Positions 1 through 12,800 are shown, counted from the stretch's first letter. The stretch is 64,000 bases of DNA from Aedes albopictus (GCF_035046485.1 NC_085138.1:274517694-274581693), one strand, 5' to 3'. The notes: generated by a model from the letters alone, not told the origin. Translations and numbers: made by a program.

Positions 1-2867
1 TGAAATAGATTAGAATGACCATGTTTGCATTAATGGTACATTTTGCCCCACTTTCCCCAACCTCAAAAAGATCAACTTCACCTCATTCGATATCTCCACA
101 CCCGAGTTCAGTACGAGAAAGAGAGGGGCGAAAACTGAAACACGCAATACGAATAGAACGGGACAAGGGATTTCGCCAGGGGCGAAAATTGGAAACTTAA
201 AATTTTGTGCTCTAATTTTCGCCACCTATAAAAATAGCTAAAAATTGATAAGTTTTATTAATTTAGCTGAATAAATAACCTGCTGTGTATTCCTAAGACT
301 TGTATGATTTATCAATGTTCATTATTTTGGGTTAGAAGAGTTGATTTCGTGTGTCTTCCCAGGTTCTGATTATTGCTACTGTTTGCATTGCGTTGAAAAA
401 AACATACATCATTGCCATGACTATTTCATAATCGCTAATTTGATAGATTAAGTTATTGGTGTTGTGGAATATCATTAGTGCACAAGCTTGTTTTTTATTT
501 GCTCTCTCAGATACGTTGAAAAGCAATCAACAATCTACCTAATTAATCACAAAAACTATGAATGTTTTATTAGGGGGGGCGAAAATTAGGGAGGGGGCGA
601 AGACTAGTTCATTTACCCTATCATTGAAATTGAAGCATGTTTTTCATATGGTGGATTTCTTATAATTTCGAAGCAGCAGCATATAAGGTATTACGAGTGT
701 TTGAGAGTGTTCACCATAAAAACAAGTATACGCAGATTCAGCAATGGATGAAGTGTTATATTTTTGATCATAATTTACTCAAAATAGCAATTTGAATGTT
801 GTAATCGATTCGGGGCGAAATGAACACTGGCAATTATGCATGGGTGTACGAGCGTTGCATACTGTTAGGCGTTTTAGAGAGTTTGTCAAAAATAAATCCG
901 AATATTTTAGCTTAAAATTTATTTAATTTACTTTGATGTTATGTAAACTCGTCTAAGATGGAGTATTATATCTGTGGTATTGATCTCCGTAGCCAAATTA
1001 CTTAACTGGTCGATGTTATCAAAGATACAGCATAGACTATGCAGGGGTGTCCATTATGCCCCGATGGGTGTCCATTTCGCCCCGTACCTTTCCTGCCAGC
1101 CCTAAAAAACACACGATTTAAAATTTATTTCTTCACAATTAAGACATTCTAACTGCGGTAAATGATTGAAATACGTAGGAAACAAGCTAAAGTTGTAAGC
1201 CAACTGATAATATGTTAAGTTTTTCTTCGTTATGAAGGTCTCACGTACACATTTGCTTAGGGTGTTCATTATGCCCCTAATCCCCCTACCTGTCCAAAAT
1301 TCATCGTGCACTAGTCCAATATCAACTGGTGCTCTACAAATACCTCCAAAGAAATCATTCCAATACTCTGGTCCCGACCCTCAACCCGAACCCCCAGAAG
1401 GATTTTGCATTATTTATCTTCGTCGCCAGTTGGCTACTTGCCTGACTGCCTGCCAGTCGTCACCTTCTTGTGAGCAAAAAGGGCTTCTGTTTTCTGAGGA
1501 CGACACCACGCAATTAGCATACTTTCGATGATTTTCCTGTGCTTCTTGGCTGCCGTCATCGTCGTCATAGTCGTGATGGCCCATCATGTGTATTGAGAAC
1601 ATTTCAGCACACAGCAGGAGGTCAAATATTTGCCAAAAGCATTATCTCTCACTCCACCTCCGGGGTCCGGGAGAGCAAAGAAGCAACAAATGCTGCGCTG
1701 CAGCCCAATTGACGACTTCAAGAAGGTAAACTTTTCAATCACTTCCCGAGAACTTTGCCCGCGTTTCGTTCGTTTATCGGTTGGAAAAGGTGCTCGGTTC
1801 GGATCCTCATGGCCAGTCAAACCAGAAAGGAAAGTCACTACCGGATTCATCGTCGCACTTGTGTCGTCTAGACGGGTATTAGGAGGACTTCCAAGAGTTT
1901 TGTCTCGAATCGACCGACCGACCCACCGACGGCGACGGGACACAGCCGGTGTTGATGGTTGAACGCGAGCCGATAGTATCTTGTTGTGTCTGTCAAAGAC
2001 GACGACCGGTGACGCTGGGAAGTGGATCTAGAATGGGTGACTCCGTCATCATTGAACGAAGGGTCAGAAGGGATAATCTGAGGATTTTGCATACAATCTT
2101 GTCAGTTTATCGGTTAGTTTGTATCATAACAGTTCTAATACAGGCAACAATGTTTACCAAATAATGGATTGAAAGACTTTTCTTGTTATTCGTGGGATAA
2201 TCTCCGATTTTCTTAAATTCAACCCAACTAGAACGCTTGCATGAGTCCTATTGAGGAACAGCTTATGGAGCTATGTAAATGAACAGTAACTAAATGCAAT
2301 GAATTACAAAATACATTGCAATACAATGCAAGCTAGTTTTTAATACCTCAAATACAAACACAAACATGAGTCTTAAATACACATATTACTATCATCATCA
2401 CTTAATCTAATTAAACTATCTACGCTCATTACTCAGGCAACATCCGTCTAATGGAAGTGTGGGCAAACATTTCCATTTCCAGTATTTACACACTGCGTCA
2501 GCCAAATGGGAAGACGCTGTGTGCAATCAACAAACATTCGACTGAAGACAATCAGTCGCTTCCATCTCATTGGTCATGCACAAATCAAACATTTTCCCAG
2601 CATCCGAGCGGACCGAAAGCGATCCAAAATCCGTTCCATTCCCACCGTCGCCATCGTCATCATCAGACGGCGTCCTCCTAATCCACCGGACACCGTACTC
2701 TAAACTCCACCACACTACTGCACTGGTTAGCTGTCTGTTTATCTTGCAATTTACTTATTGAATGTTAACAAACACATATCAACACTGACGTCGTCGCTGG
2801 CCGGGCACTTCACGTACCTACCTACAATCCCACCAGTTCCATTTCACTACGTTTGCTGTTCTGATCA
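1..2867. other. Non-coding stretch, no gene recognised
   Basis: I see no supported gene here. All frames are short and lack recognisable domains. The motif GGGGCGAAA, or its complement ending in TTCGCCCC, recurs near 183, 577, 594, 812, 1056 and 1072. This suggests fragments of one or more old MITE families, but I could not pair clean terminal repeats. The stretch 1600-2100 is less AT-rich than its surroundings and looks low-copy, without a coding signature. Confidence 0.5.
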
Positions 2868-2871
2868 TTAA

Positions 2872-3548
2872 CCCTTTATAAGGCCGAGAGAACCAGGCAC
2901 GGAATCCACTCGTTCTACATTGGAATATAAAGTACATGTGGTGTAATGAATAAAAACGTTTTTATTTTCAAAAAATTCGATGGTCGATTTTGTATGAAAA
3001 AAATTGGTCTAAATTTCAACTTTTTGTCAACAAAGTTTAAAATGTTGTTATATTGTGATGCGTTTATCAATCATGCTGATTTTTTGACAGGTTATTGCCC
3101 TAATATTCATGAGTTACTTGTGTGGATTTGAGCTCGATTGGTCAATTATTTTGGACGATATGGCAATTTTAGTACATGCCCATTTATTATAGTACATTTT
3201 TTTTCAAAAGGCCGAGTTTCTAAAAGTAATGAAGCAATCAAGTTGAAATTTTGTCCACAAGTAAAATGAACATAGGCCTTTCATTCCCCATCATTCGATT
3301 TTCATTTTGCTCACCACAACAGGAGTTCGAGCTTATAAACCTTTATGCACTCAAAAATGGCGGTTTTTGGAGAAACATTTTGTTCTAAAAAAGCCCATTC
3401 ATATTTGTTATGGCTCAAAAAAATCATGAGTGCTCACAAAGGCCTAATGTGTCCATCAGTTAAAACAGAAGTTTTAAAAAATTTCCAAACGAACAGAAAA
3501 AAATATGAGTATAAGGTGGCAATATAGTTGCCACTGCCTTATAAAGGG
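2872..3548. mobile_element. piggyBac-like MITE with TTAA target sites
   Basis: This 677-bp element is bounded by the inverted repeats CCCTTTATAAGGC and GCCTTATAAAGGG. Each is flanked by TTAA (2868-2871 and 3549-3552). A TTAA target duplication with termini beginning CCC is the signature of the piggyBac superfamily. No transposase frame is present, so it would be a non-autonomous derivative mobilised in trans. The ends are read directly; the superfamily is inferred from them. Confidence 0.8.
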
Positions 3549-3552
3549 TTAA

Positions 3553-4087
3553 ATCAAACCCCCACAATTCCTCCTTATTCAATCTGGCCGAAACCCGCCG
3601 GGTCTAAGTCTCAATATTAATCCGAAACCATTATTATCCAACAGTCTGGCTCGGTTTTGGCTTCGTTTTAATCATAGAGAGAACTCATACAAGCCGGATC
3701 GGATGAGTTTTCCCAATACTGACTGGCTCGATGATTGAAAGCAGATGGACGGCTTCGATGTGTTTTTAGTTTCAATTAGTAAGATTTTATTCATTTCGTT
3801 ATAATCAATATTTGCGCAGACAGTTTCCTGTCGTACTGGCAAAAGATTTGTGTTTCTTTGTTCAATGGGTTTGAATGGACTGCAGTAGACCTATAGCTTA
3901 TAATAACATGATAGCTTTGAGTGACTACACTTGTTTTAACGAGATTTATTCTGAAAATTACCGTGTTAAAGGCTTTAAAAAACTGTTACAAATGCTAAAT
4001 TATTCCTCAAGACAACATTTTAGGATTATGTCCTGAATAGCCTCTGATCATTCAATTGGCATCAGCTCCAATCTCAGTCAAGGCACA
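3553..4087. other. Non-coding stretch, nothing recognised
   Basis: AT-rich sequence between two MITEs. I see no coding frame, RNA gene or paired repeat. Confidence 0.4.
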
Positions 4088-4089
4088 TA

Positions 4090-4494
4090 TCGTCGGTTTC
4101 CTGCAATAGGGGCACAACTCAAAATTTGTCATTTTTGAGATTTTGAAGGCAAATGATGAAAAACTATGTAAACTTTCATCTCACAAAGACCCGTTCCGAA
4201 ATTCGTTGAGAAACGCGAGATTTTCTCATTTTCACAAATTTTCCGCATTAAAGGCACAACTCAAAATCAGTCAACTTTTTCAATAGTCTTTAAAAAATAG
4301 TAATCGAAAATTCATGAAACAGATAAACCGTCAGTCCCTTTCCATGATACAACAATCAAAATTCGTTTACTTCTGTCAAATGATGAGAGAAATAAGTGAA
4401 CATGCAGAAGGTGCTTCAACATTGGTAATTTTCAAACGCTCATTCTGAAATTTCACATTTTTTGAGTTGTACCCCTATTGCAGGAAACCGACGA
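4090..4494. mobile_element. TA-flanked MITE with long TIRs
   Basis: About 37-bp imperfect inverted repeats start TCGTCGGTTTCCTGCAATAG and end with their complement. TA dinucleotides sit at 4088-4089 and 4495-4496. The 405-bp body is AT-rich and has no coding frame. TA duplication is typical of the Tc1/mariner superfamily; the family itself was not recognised. Confidence 0.75.
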
Positions 4495-4539
4495 TATCAT
4501 TAAATTGAGCTCCAGCTAGGAAGCAAAATGTGTGGTGTT

Positions 4540-4760
4540 GTAGGTTTAAAGCTTTTACCATCATTGATGACGTCAAACCCGACATCAACCTATCATTCAC
4601 CTATTTTTATTTTGGCCACCAAACCCAACATGGACCCAATACTTGTTCGATGTTGGTCCAACAGTGGCCCAACATTCGATAAAAATTGACCCGACATTCG
4701 ATATTTTTTTCAGTCTGGCGGAATTCGGCAGGGTTTTTCGTGTTTCGTGCCCAGCAACTC
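4540..4760. repeat. Dispersed repeat, inverted copy at 48.67-48.88 kb
   Basis: This block holds short directly repeated phrases such as CCCAACATGGACCC and GGCCCAACATTCG. It also contains a GCAGGGTTTTTCGTGTTTCG stretch. A diverged copy in opposite orientation lies at about 48675-48880, including the flanking GATGACGTCA and ATCATTCACC words. The pair probably represents one unclassified repeat family. Confidence 0.6.
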
Positions 4761-5189
4761 ATTCGTGTGACAATGTATTCAGTTGACAAGAATTCGCTTC
4801 TCATTTGATAGGTGCTCTGATTGAATGAAATCGCTTTGAATAGAAGGAAACATGACTAAAAAGATGTGTTGGTCAGTGTTCAAATGAATGAGATGAATTA
4901 TTACAACACTGGTTTGAACCGGTTCGTTGTCAAGGCTCCAACTCACAGGTGTCGCATAAGTATCGAAGTACAGGCAGTCAACCATGTTCACTTAATAGTT
5001 AAAGATCACAAGAACTTCTTAGAAAATTTTGGGATATTCCAGGTAATCCTAAGTGTTCTGGAACTCTGTCTATTGCTGTAACAGTAGATTCTTAAGCTAA
5101 AAATAGTAACCATTCATAATTAGACAGGGTTCAAATCAATAATTATTCCAAAATAGTTTTGAAATATTTGACATCAGCCAGTTGAACAG

Positions 5190-5344
5190 TCAGAAAATTT
5201 ACTGGACATAATAGATTACAAATCATAGCTTTGTACAATGAAAAAAGTTACCGGTACACCCGTAGACTTTGGGATGTAATCTCAATAACGGTTTGGGTGT
5301 CCTTAGACATCTCAAAAGATCTGATGCTGTCTATTGAACTTTGA
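5190..5344. repeat. Tandem repeat unit (left part), split by a TIR element
   Basis: This unit contains ACTGGACATAATAG, TACACCCGTAGACTTT and a GGTTTGGGTGTCC-like stretch. Two diverged units of about 140-150 bp with the same words lie at 9320-9600. The intervening 4 kb is a TA-flanked element. The simplest reading is that the element inserted into a pre-existing tandem array. Confidence 0.6.
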
Positions 5345-5446
5345 TACAGGCGTACCTCGATAGTACCTACCCTCGTTAGTGCGTACCCTCGATAGTACGT
5401 ACCCTCGATAGTACGTACACCAAAATTTAGTGGCAGCCAATTAATC

Positions 5447-6314
5447 GTCCCATAATAAATTAAAAATTTTCCATAAATAATTCGAAAATTGCCAATAAAT
5501 AAATAGGGGTGGAAGCAATAATAAACTATAAAAGTTCCATAAACAATTCAAAAAGCGCATAAATAAATCAAAACTTCCCATAAATAATTGATTTTCGAGC
5601 AATAAAAAATGTCAGAATTTCCATAAATCAATCAACAATTGCAATAAAAAACCATATTTTTTCCAACAAAAAATTTCGAACATACTACATCTTAGAACTA
5701 TGATAGAAAAACTGAAACTATTGTGCAAATTAACAGACAATCGCTTGCTGTCCGAACTCGCTAACGCTCGTCGGACTTTAAAAAAAGGATAACAACTCTG
5801 TTCGCATTATACCGGGCAAATTCTTGGATCTGTGGATTGCCTAGAAACGAATCGACGCAGTTACGGTGCATCGGCTTTCGGAAACTTCGGCGGCCTTCTG
5901 CCGCCTCAGTTCCTCAATCCTCTATGCGGCTTCGCCGCATGGCTCAACCGGTACTTTTACTTTGCTCATTATTTCGTATTTATTGCTTAATTTTCAATTG
6001 CTTTTTTGATGTTTTTCAATTGGGAATTTCTAAATTATTTATGGAAAAATCAGATTTATTTATGGAAAATTTAAACTTATTTGTTGGAAAAAATATAGTT
6101 TTTTATTGCAACTGTTGATTTATTTGTGGAAATTCTGACATTTTTTATTGCTCGAAAATCAATTATTTATGGGAAGTTTTGAATTATTTATGCACTTTTT
6201 GATTTGTTTATGGAAATTTTATAGTTTATTATTGCTCCCACCCCTACTTTTTTATTGTCAATTTCTGATTTGGTTATGGAAAATTATCACTTTTTTATGA
6301 ATCGTTTATATATT
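5447..6314. repeat. AT-rich foldback with arms of ~230 bp
   Basis: The left arm (about 5447-5672) and right arm (about 6087-6314) are inverted copies. Shared words include CCATAAATAATTG, CAATAAAAAATGTCAGAATT and AGGGGTGG. The ~415-bp spacer carries the less AT-rich segment GGCTTCGCCGCATGG. The structure resembles a foldback or palindromic MITE nested within the TIR element. I could not define a clean target duplication. Confidence 0.65.
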
Positions 6315-6599
6315 AGCCAAATTTAGTTAATTTTTAATCTACAAAAATGAGTTCGAATCATTAGTAGACGTATAGCAGAGACTCCGATACTATGAATTTG
6401 TGTTATTCAGTAAAATGTTCTTAGTTTTTGACGTTTCGTGGCTTTGTTGTTTGCGATTCGGACTTAAAAAAAGCGTCAGCTCTCGGATTAAAAAAAAAAA
6501 TCGCCAGCTTATCACGAGTGGTTGGATTTAATTCAAAATGTGGGGTATGCGTGCGTGTGCTGCTTTATAACTTGATGGTGGCATGGTGACTCACCTCAT

Positions 6600-8880
6600 G
6601 GAGTTCCTTCTGGGATTGCATAAGAATTCCATTCGGGACTCCCCTCGTGTTTGTCCACAAATTTGTTCCAGAGCGCTATCTTCTGGGATTCCGTAAGCTC
6701 TTAAGGTGATACGGGATACAGTGTTATTTTTCCTATCTTCCTTCTCTTTCTAACAACTTGCCTCGCAATTTTGAAGGTGGTAATCTCGATTTCTATTGCA
6801 CAGAAGATAAAGAAAAATAATCAGCATATGCACTGCAAGTGAGCATACACAATGATAGGTTTATGTGGCAAAATGTGAATTAGAATCTGAGATTACCATC
6901 TTAGTAGCAACAGAGCAATGGCGGATATTTCCTCGACCGTCCCGTTCGCCCTTAATGCGATTCTTCCGGAAGTTTATTTAGGATTCCTTCAGAAGTTCCC
7001 TCTGGGGTTTTCCAGGAGTTTTGTTTTCTCAGATTCTTTAAGAGGTTCCGTCTGGGGTTCCGTCAAAAGCCCTTGCCAGGATTGTTCCAGGAAGGTCCCC
7101 GAGATTCTTCCAGAGATTCCTGGATTTCTGTAGAAATTAATTCCGAGATTCCTTCAGCAATACTCCTTCTAGGATAACCTTAGTAATTTTTCCTCTTCCA
7201 GGTATTCCTTCCATGGTTTCTCCACAAACTTATTCTAGAATCCCTCTAGGATTATGTTATTCTCCAGGGAGCTATATCTAAGTTGCTTTTTCCTGTGTAT
7301 ATTCAAGGAAATCCTACAGGAACTACATGAGGAATTCCATTTACAAAATACTTTAAAAAATTCATAATAAACTCCATGAGGATTTCCTTTACAAAGACCT
7401 GAAATAATTCCAGAAGTGTGTGCAGGAATTCCTGTCGGAGCTCTTGGTTGAAACCAGAAAAGAGTCCCTAGATGATTCCTGGAAAGAGTTCTCGAAATCA
7501 GTTTCTGAAAGAATTACTAGAAGAAGTTCTAAGAGGAATCCCGAAAGAAGTTCCTGAAAAGTAATTCCTGACAGTCACCCAGAAGAAATTTCCGGAGGTA
7601 TCACGGAAGAAATTTCCGAAAGAATCCTGGAAAAATCCCAGAAAGATTACCTGGTGGAATTATTGTAGGAATCCCAGAAGGAATACTTGAATCAGAAGTA
7701 GCTCCCGTAAAAAAACCGGAAGAAGTTCCTGGAGGGATTTCGGAGAAGCTTTTAGAGGAATACTGAATGAAGTTCTTGTCAGGGATTTTGTAGGATTTCT
7801 GGAAGGGTTTCAGAAGGAATTTCTGCAGAATTCCCAGACGATACTCAGGGATGAATCTCGTATTTAACTCCAGGAATAAATCCTTACGGATTGTTGCAAG
7901 GAGTTTTTAAAGGAATTTCGGTAAGAATTTCTGATACAATTTCCAAAAGAACTCCTAGAGAAATTCTGGGTGAATTTCCAGGAATACCATCTAGAAGCCC
8001 AAAAAAAAATCCAGAGACATCCTATAAGAAACTATTGGGAGAATTTCGGATGAAATTCCTGGAGGATTCCGGAGACATTTCGATTCGTCGCTTGCTTTAG
8101 GGATTTCTTCAAGTTTCTTTCAGTTCCGAAATTCCTCTGGGTGTTGGTTCCGAGATTTCTCTAGGAATTCTTTCTGGGACTCCTTAAGGATTCTTCCAGG
8201 AGTTTTTCCTGCGATTCTTAATAACACACGGTGTGTCTGGTAGAACAAATTTATTACAAAAAAAAATGGGCATCGCTAATTTTTACGCTACGTGAAAGTT
8301 GACGCTACCAGCTTTCATTCAGGCCCAACATTGAAATATTCCATCGGGGGAACTTTTTCATACAAAAATTGGGTATGTTTGTTATGTAGAAATAGGGATT
8401 AATTTGGAACCGTGCATTTTGTATGGGGAAAAACAGTATTCTGTAAAAGTTGTTCGGGATCCCTCGGTGGGTTTTTTTGAGGGACCCTGCAAATGAAAGC
8501 TGAAAGCCTCTATTTTTGAACAGCGAAAAATTTGACGATGCCTATTTTTTTGTTATAAACTTTTCCCATACACACGCCGTGAACAATCCAGGTTCCCTTC
8601 AGAGATTTCTCCAGAGATTCCTTCCAAATGTTCACAAAGAATTTCTTCTGTAATACTTTCGGGAATTTCTTCCAGAATACCTCCTGGAATTTCGTTCCGG
8701 GATTTCTTCATGAATCAATTCCAAGATTCCTCCAGAAATTCATTCCGAGGAATTCTTTCTAAGATCCATCAAGTAATTTTTCCTTGAATTGCTCCAAGAG
8801 CTCCGAAACTTCTCCAAGAGCTCCGTGATACCTCTAGGAATCTCTTCTCGTAAAAAATAAACTCTTGGAGGATCCCTAGA
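6600..8880. repeat. Degenerate GGAATTCC-type minisatellite
   Basis: Short units such as AGGAATTCCTG, TTCCGGAG and GATTTCTTCCAG recur throughout, with no fixed phase left. They resemble the much more regular 12-bp array at 37.3-42.2 kb and another degenerate array at 25.6-27.4 kb. The array is interrupted by the MITE at 8227-8581. Frames in this stretch are by-products of the repeat. Confidence 0.6.
8227..8581. mobile_element. MITE, copy 1, inverted relative to copy at 52.3 kb
   Basis: The ends CACGGTGTGTCTGG and the complement of CACGGCGTGTGTATGG enclose 355 bp. AACA flanks both ends. A second copy lies in the opposite orientation at 52301-52653, flanked by AGCA on both sides. Sequence identity between the two is high by eye. 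No coding frame. The apparent 4-bp target duplication does not let me name a superfamily. Confidence 0.75.
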
Positions 8881-9318
8881 AGGAGCAATGTTCAGGAGAT
8901 TTTGAAAATATCACGGCAATAAATATTGCAGGAGAAAATACATCTAGAATGTTTCTATAACAAGATATAACTGATCTAGATCGATTTAATTGTATCTAGA
9001 CCAGTTTGGATGGTTCTATAAGATAACTCAAATATAATCAATATAAGTTCTCAATGACGAGATGCCTCTACGAAGCATCCCCAGTACACAAGAAGATTTT
9101 TCCAATAAAGATAAGATCCTAATCAAGCAAAATTACGTAATTAATAAACCGACCCTTAGGCCACATGTAATTTTTTGGCAATCCTGACGTTCTAGAAATT
9201 ACATTCTTTGATTTGAAAATGATATTTGAATAAAAAATTTGTGATTCGATAGTACGTACGTTTCGATAGTACGTACACTAAACGAAGCGGTGGTGTACGT
9301 ACTATCGAGGTATGCCTG

Positions 9319-9600
9319 TATGTCCAGTAATTGATGAAATATTACAAGTCGTGGCTTTGAATTACAAATGAAGTTCCCGTTACACCCGTAGACTTTAGGA
9401 TCTAAACTCCAGAACAGTTTGGATGACCCTAGGATATCCCGACTGATCTGAAACTATCTATTGACTTTCAAAAGACTTACTGGACATAATAGTTTACAAA
9501 TCGTAGCTTTGTATAATGAAAGAAGTCACCGTTACAGCCATAGACTTTAGGATCTAAACTCAAGAACAGTTTGGATGGCACTCCCATAGGTGTCAAGGAG
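9319..9600. repeat. Tandem repeat units (right part)
   Basis: Two diverged units containing CCGTAGACTTTAGGATCTAA and the word CAGTTTGGATG. They match the unit at 5190-5344 across the TIR element that separates them. Confidence 0.6.
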
Positions 9601-9753
9601 TTGGATATTTGGAATGGGATGATTGGGGATTCCCAATGGGGAATCACTATAAGTGAGTGATGCGGCAAGATTCAGATTGTGTAGGTGTATTTGAGTAGAT
9701 AATGTAGATGTGTTGGTGTGAGTGCAAGTGTTTTAGTATATTTATACACCAAC

Positions 9754-11605
9754 GCACACTGTTTCCAAAGGCCCAATTTCGTGATCGAAATTGTTTTGGG
9801 CATGAAAAATTGATTTTAGAGGTTTGGTGTCTTCGAAGAAGTTGTTTGGTATATCAGAGCCCTTCTTTTGGAAGTATCACTAATGTGAATGATCCACCTA
9901 AAAGTGAGATAGAAATTCGATATTTTTTTTTTCATAAGTGAAGATAGCGTGTTTATGTCTTCAGCAAAGTTGTAGAAAATGTCATTATGAGAAAACTTGC
10001 CGAACACATTTTTGCTCTATCTGCTCAATTTCTAAAGATATGGGCCATTATTTGTGAATGACCCCTTAAAATCAGTTTTTTTGTTCTAACTTTTTCCAGA
10101 CATTTTTGGGAATTTTCAAATGTTCTACAAAGTTATTTAATATGACAAAATACGTGTTTCTTCTAAAGACGGCAACATTGTATCTTTGATAGTTTTTGAG
10201 ATATTCAAAAATTTATTTTAAAAAATAGCCTTTTTTGCCGGCTTTGTGACATTTACAGAGGCAAAATGGGGCAAGATTTTTCAATTGAATATGAAAGAAG
10301 TTTATAATAGGTGTACATTTTGTTTCAACTCAGGCTGGACACTTGCTTCCTTGACAATAAAATTGAGCTGTGAAATATTTTAGTTCGTAACTGAAATTTT
10401 CAAAAAACTCAAAAAGTATTGAAGATAGAACTTTGTCGTCTTTAAAGAAAACATGTATTTTATCATATATAATAACTTCGTAGAACATTTAAAAATTGCT
10501 CAGAATGTCTGAAAAAAGTTACAATGAAAAAAAAAACTGATATTTAGGGGTCGTTTTCAGGAAATGACCCATATCATTCAAAATGGAGCATATAGAATAA
10601 AAGATTGTTCGGCAAGTTTTCTTACAACTTTCCTGAAGACATCAGTATACTATATTCACATATGGTAAACACTGAATTTTCATCTCACTACTAGGTGAAT
10701 TGATCACAAAAGTAATACTTTCAAAAAAAGGATTCTTGTCTATCAAACAACTTCTTGCAACAAACTTTTGTCCTATCTGCTCCGTTTTGAAAGATATGGG
10801 TCATTTTCTGTTAACGACCCCTAAATATCAGTTTTTTCATTGTAACTTTTTTCAGACATTTTTAGGAATTTTCAAATATTCTACAAATTTATTATATATG
10901 ATAAAATGCATGTTTTCTTTAAAGACGACAAAGTTCTATCTTCATTACTATTTGGGTTTTTTTGAAAATTTCAGTTACGAACTAAAATATTTCATAACTC
11001 AATTTTACTGTCAAAGAAGCAAGTGTCCAGCCTGAGTTGAAACAAAATGTACACCTATTATAAACTTCTTTCATATTCAATTGGAAAATCTTGCCCCATT
11101 TTGCCTCTGTAAATGTCACAAAACCGTAAAAAAGGCTACTTTACAAAATAAATTAGTAAATATCTTAAAAACTATCAAATATACAATGTTGCCGTCTTTA
11201 GAAGAAACACGTATTTTGTCATATTAAATAACTTTGTAGAACATTTGAAAATTCCCAAAAATGTCTGGAAAAAGTTACAACAAAAAAACTGATTTTAAGG
11301 GGCCATTCACAAATAATGGCCCATATCTCTAGAAATTGAGCAGATAGAGCAAAAGTTTGTTCGGCAAGTTTTCTCATAATGAAGTTTTCTACAACTTTGC
11401 TGAAGACACAAACACGCTATCTTCACTTATGAAAAAAATCGAATACCTATCTCACTTTTATGTGGATTAATCACATTAGTGATACTTCCAAAAGAAGGGC
11501 TCTGATATACCAAACAACTTCTTCGAAGACACCAAACCTCTAAAATCAATTTTTCATGCCCAAAACAATTTCGATCACGAAGTTGGGCCTTTGGAAACAG
11601 TGTGC
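9754..11605. mobile_element. 1.85-kb foldback element with near-full-length arms
   Basis: The termini are GCACACTGTTTCCAAAGGCC and its complement, with AAC on both sides (9751-9753, 11606-11608). The two ~0.9-kb arms are inverted copies that meet near 10.68 kb. Each arm also contains internal sub-copies: the phrase around AGATATGGGCCATT near 10035 recurs as AGATATGGGTCATT near 10793. No transposase frame is present; a 111-codon frame at 10700-11035 is an arm artefact. The class is unknown; a 3-bp duplication would suit a Harbinger-like element. Confidence 0.75.
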
Positions 11606-11608
11606 AAC

Positions 11609-12720
11609 GTTGGGAGTGACGTAGCTATAAGATTTTGTCACTCCATGGGCCTTTTTGCTTCCGGGATGGGGCACAGGCATTCGGGCCATGTGTCCTGGCC
11701 AGGCTTGTTATTTGCTCCCACAATGTGCCTCAAATGAACGTTTTTGCTCTCTTTATCTTTGTGAGTTACTACCGAAGTCGTTTGTGCGGGAGCGATGCAC
11801 AAAGAGAGAACGGGAGCGAGACAAAGAGAAACTTCGAGCCACTTGAATCAACACAAAGTGTAACTTTTTTGTGCCTCATTTTTGAGCAACCCGGTAAGTT
11901 GGTGGACTATTTTTATGGCGTTGTTCGCAGTATGAGCTCGCCGATCGGGTGGTATGTCATAATTGCACATATAAATACTTGTGCAATTGTTAATAAATGA
12001 TTTGTTATCACAAACATATTCATGTTTACTCCCGGCGTACACAAAGTGCCTCAATTTTGAGGAAACGCACTTTTTTGAGCAATCCATCCGCACGTTTTTC
12101 GGAGTCACAAGCTACAAACAGGAAGCTGAAACAAAACGAGAGAAAACGCTCTAGCTTTGAATGCGGGAGCGCGGAGCAGATTTTTTGTTCTCTTGTTTTG
12201 CTCTGAGGAGGATTCCATGCCTGGTCCTGGCTAAAAAGCCTAGGTTTAAGCGCCATTGATCGCTCTCTGAAACAATAAGAAATACGTTGTGTGGATAGGA
12301 AGGGATAGTATGGAGTGGGTGATATTTATTTATCGAGATGCCAGTAACTCACCAACGCCCTCGTAAATAAAAAGGAGATGAGATGTTGGTACGGGAATGG
12401 TTTGGAATTCAGTATGGTTAAGTCAAGCGACTGGGTTATTATAAAACTATATACAACTTATGTGTGGTAATGGCTCACTTAAAAATCTGTTCCACATTGG
12501 AACGAACTCACCAAATTATCTGATTCACAGCAAATAATTTTGTAATATCCAGGCACGTAATTTCTGGCGATGTATCCATTTTTGAACGTAATCTCACTCG
12601 GATACATCGTTTTCCATCAATTATCACACTCACCTTGTACCCTAGCTGGCACAAGAAAGTGTCAATAAACTCATTCCAGTGGATATTTAGAAGCAGTATA
12701 TCATATTTATCACCATCCTT
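11609..12720. other. Non-coding stretch with a possible LTR-like promoter/polyA pair
   Basis: No gene recognised. The segment around 11964-11998 has TATAAATACTTG followed closely by TTAATAAATG, as in a compact LTR. Words such as ACACAAAGTG and TTTTTTGAGCAA are repeated at 11858-11900 and 12040-12080. I could not find matching TG...CA ends or a target duplication, so I do not call an LTR. Confidence 0.35.
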
Positions 12721-12727
12721 CTAACTC

Positions 12728-12800
12728 GGTGAAATAGCCGAGAGGTAAGGTATATGCCTCACAATCAACGGATCGGTGTACGAATCCATGCCAATAGTTT
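12728..12800 (+). repeat. tRNA-derived SINE-like fragment
   Basis: An A-box-like TAGCCGAGAGGTAAGG is followed at suitable spacing by a B-box-like GGTGTACGAATCC. The B box departs from the consensus and no full cloverleaf closes. It is therefore more likely the tRNA-related head of a SINE or a tRNA pseudogene than a working tRNA gene. Confidence 0.5.

Larger units (their letters stand above)
5347..9318. mobile_element. pogo/Tigger-like TIR element carrying a minisatellite and a MITE
   Basis: The left terminus reads CAGGCGTACCTCGATAGTAC and the right terminus is its near-complement ending GAGGTATGCCTG. Both are flanked by TA (5345-5346 and 9319-9320). Subterminal TCGATAGTACGTAC repeats occur at both ends (5388-5418 and 9247-9310). 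CAGGCATACCTCG-type ends with TA duplications are typical of pogo/Tigger-like elements. No transposase frame survives in the 3,972 bp. The interior instead holds an AT-rich foldback (5447-6314), an imperfect GGAATTCC-rich minisatellite, and a separate MITE (8227-8581). It is therefore non-autonomous or a scaffold for later insertions. Confidence 0.72.

Noticed and set aside
10700..11035. 111-codon frame
   Set aside because: Lies wholly within one arm of the foldback element, AT-driven, no domain.
11964..11998. Solo LTR suggested by TATAAATA and AATAAA words
   Set aside because: No TG...CA boundaries, matching partner or target duplication could be found.
12728..12800. Functional tRNA gene
   Set aside because: The A-box-like and B-box-like words are present but the B box is altered and the acceptor stem does not close, so a SINE-type relic is more likely.
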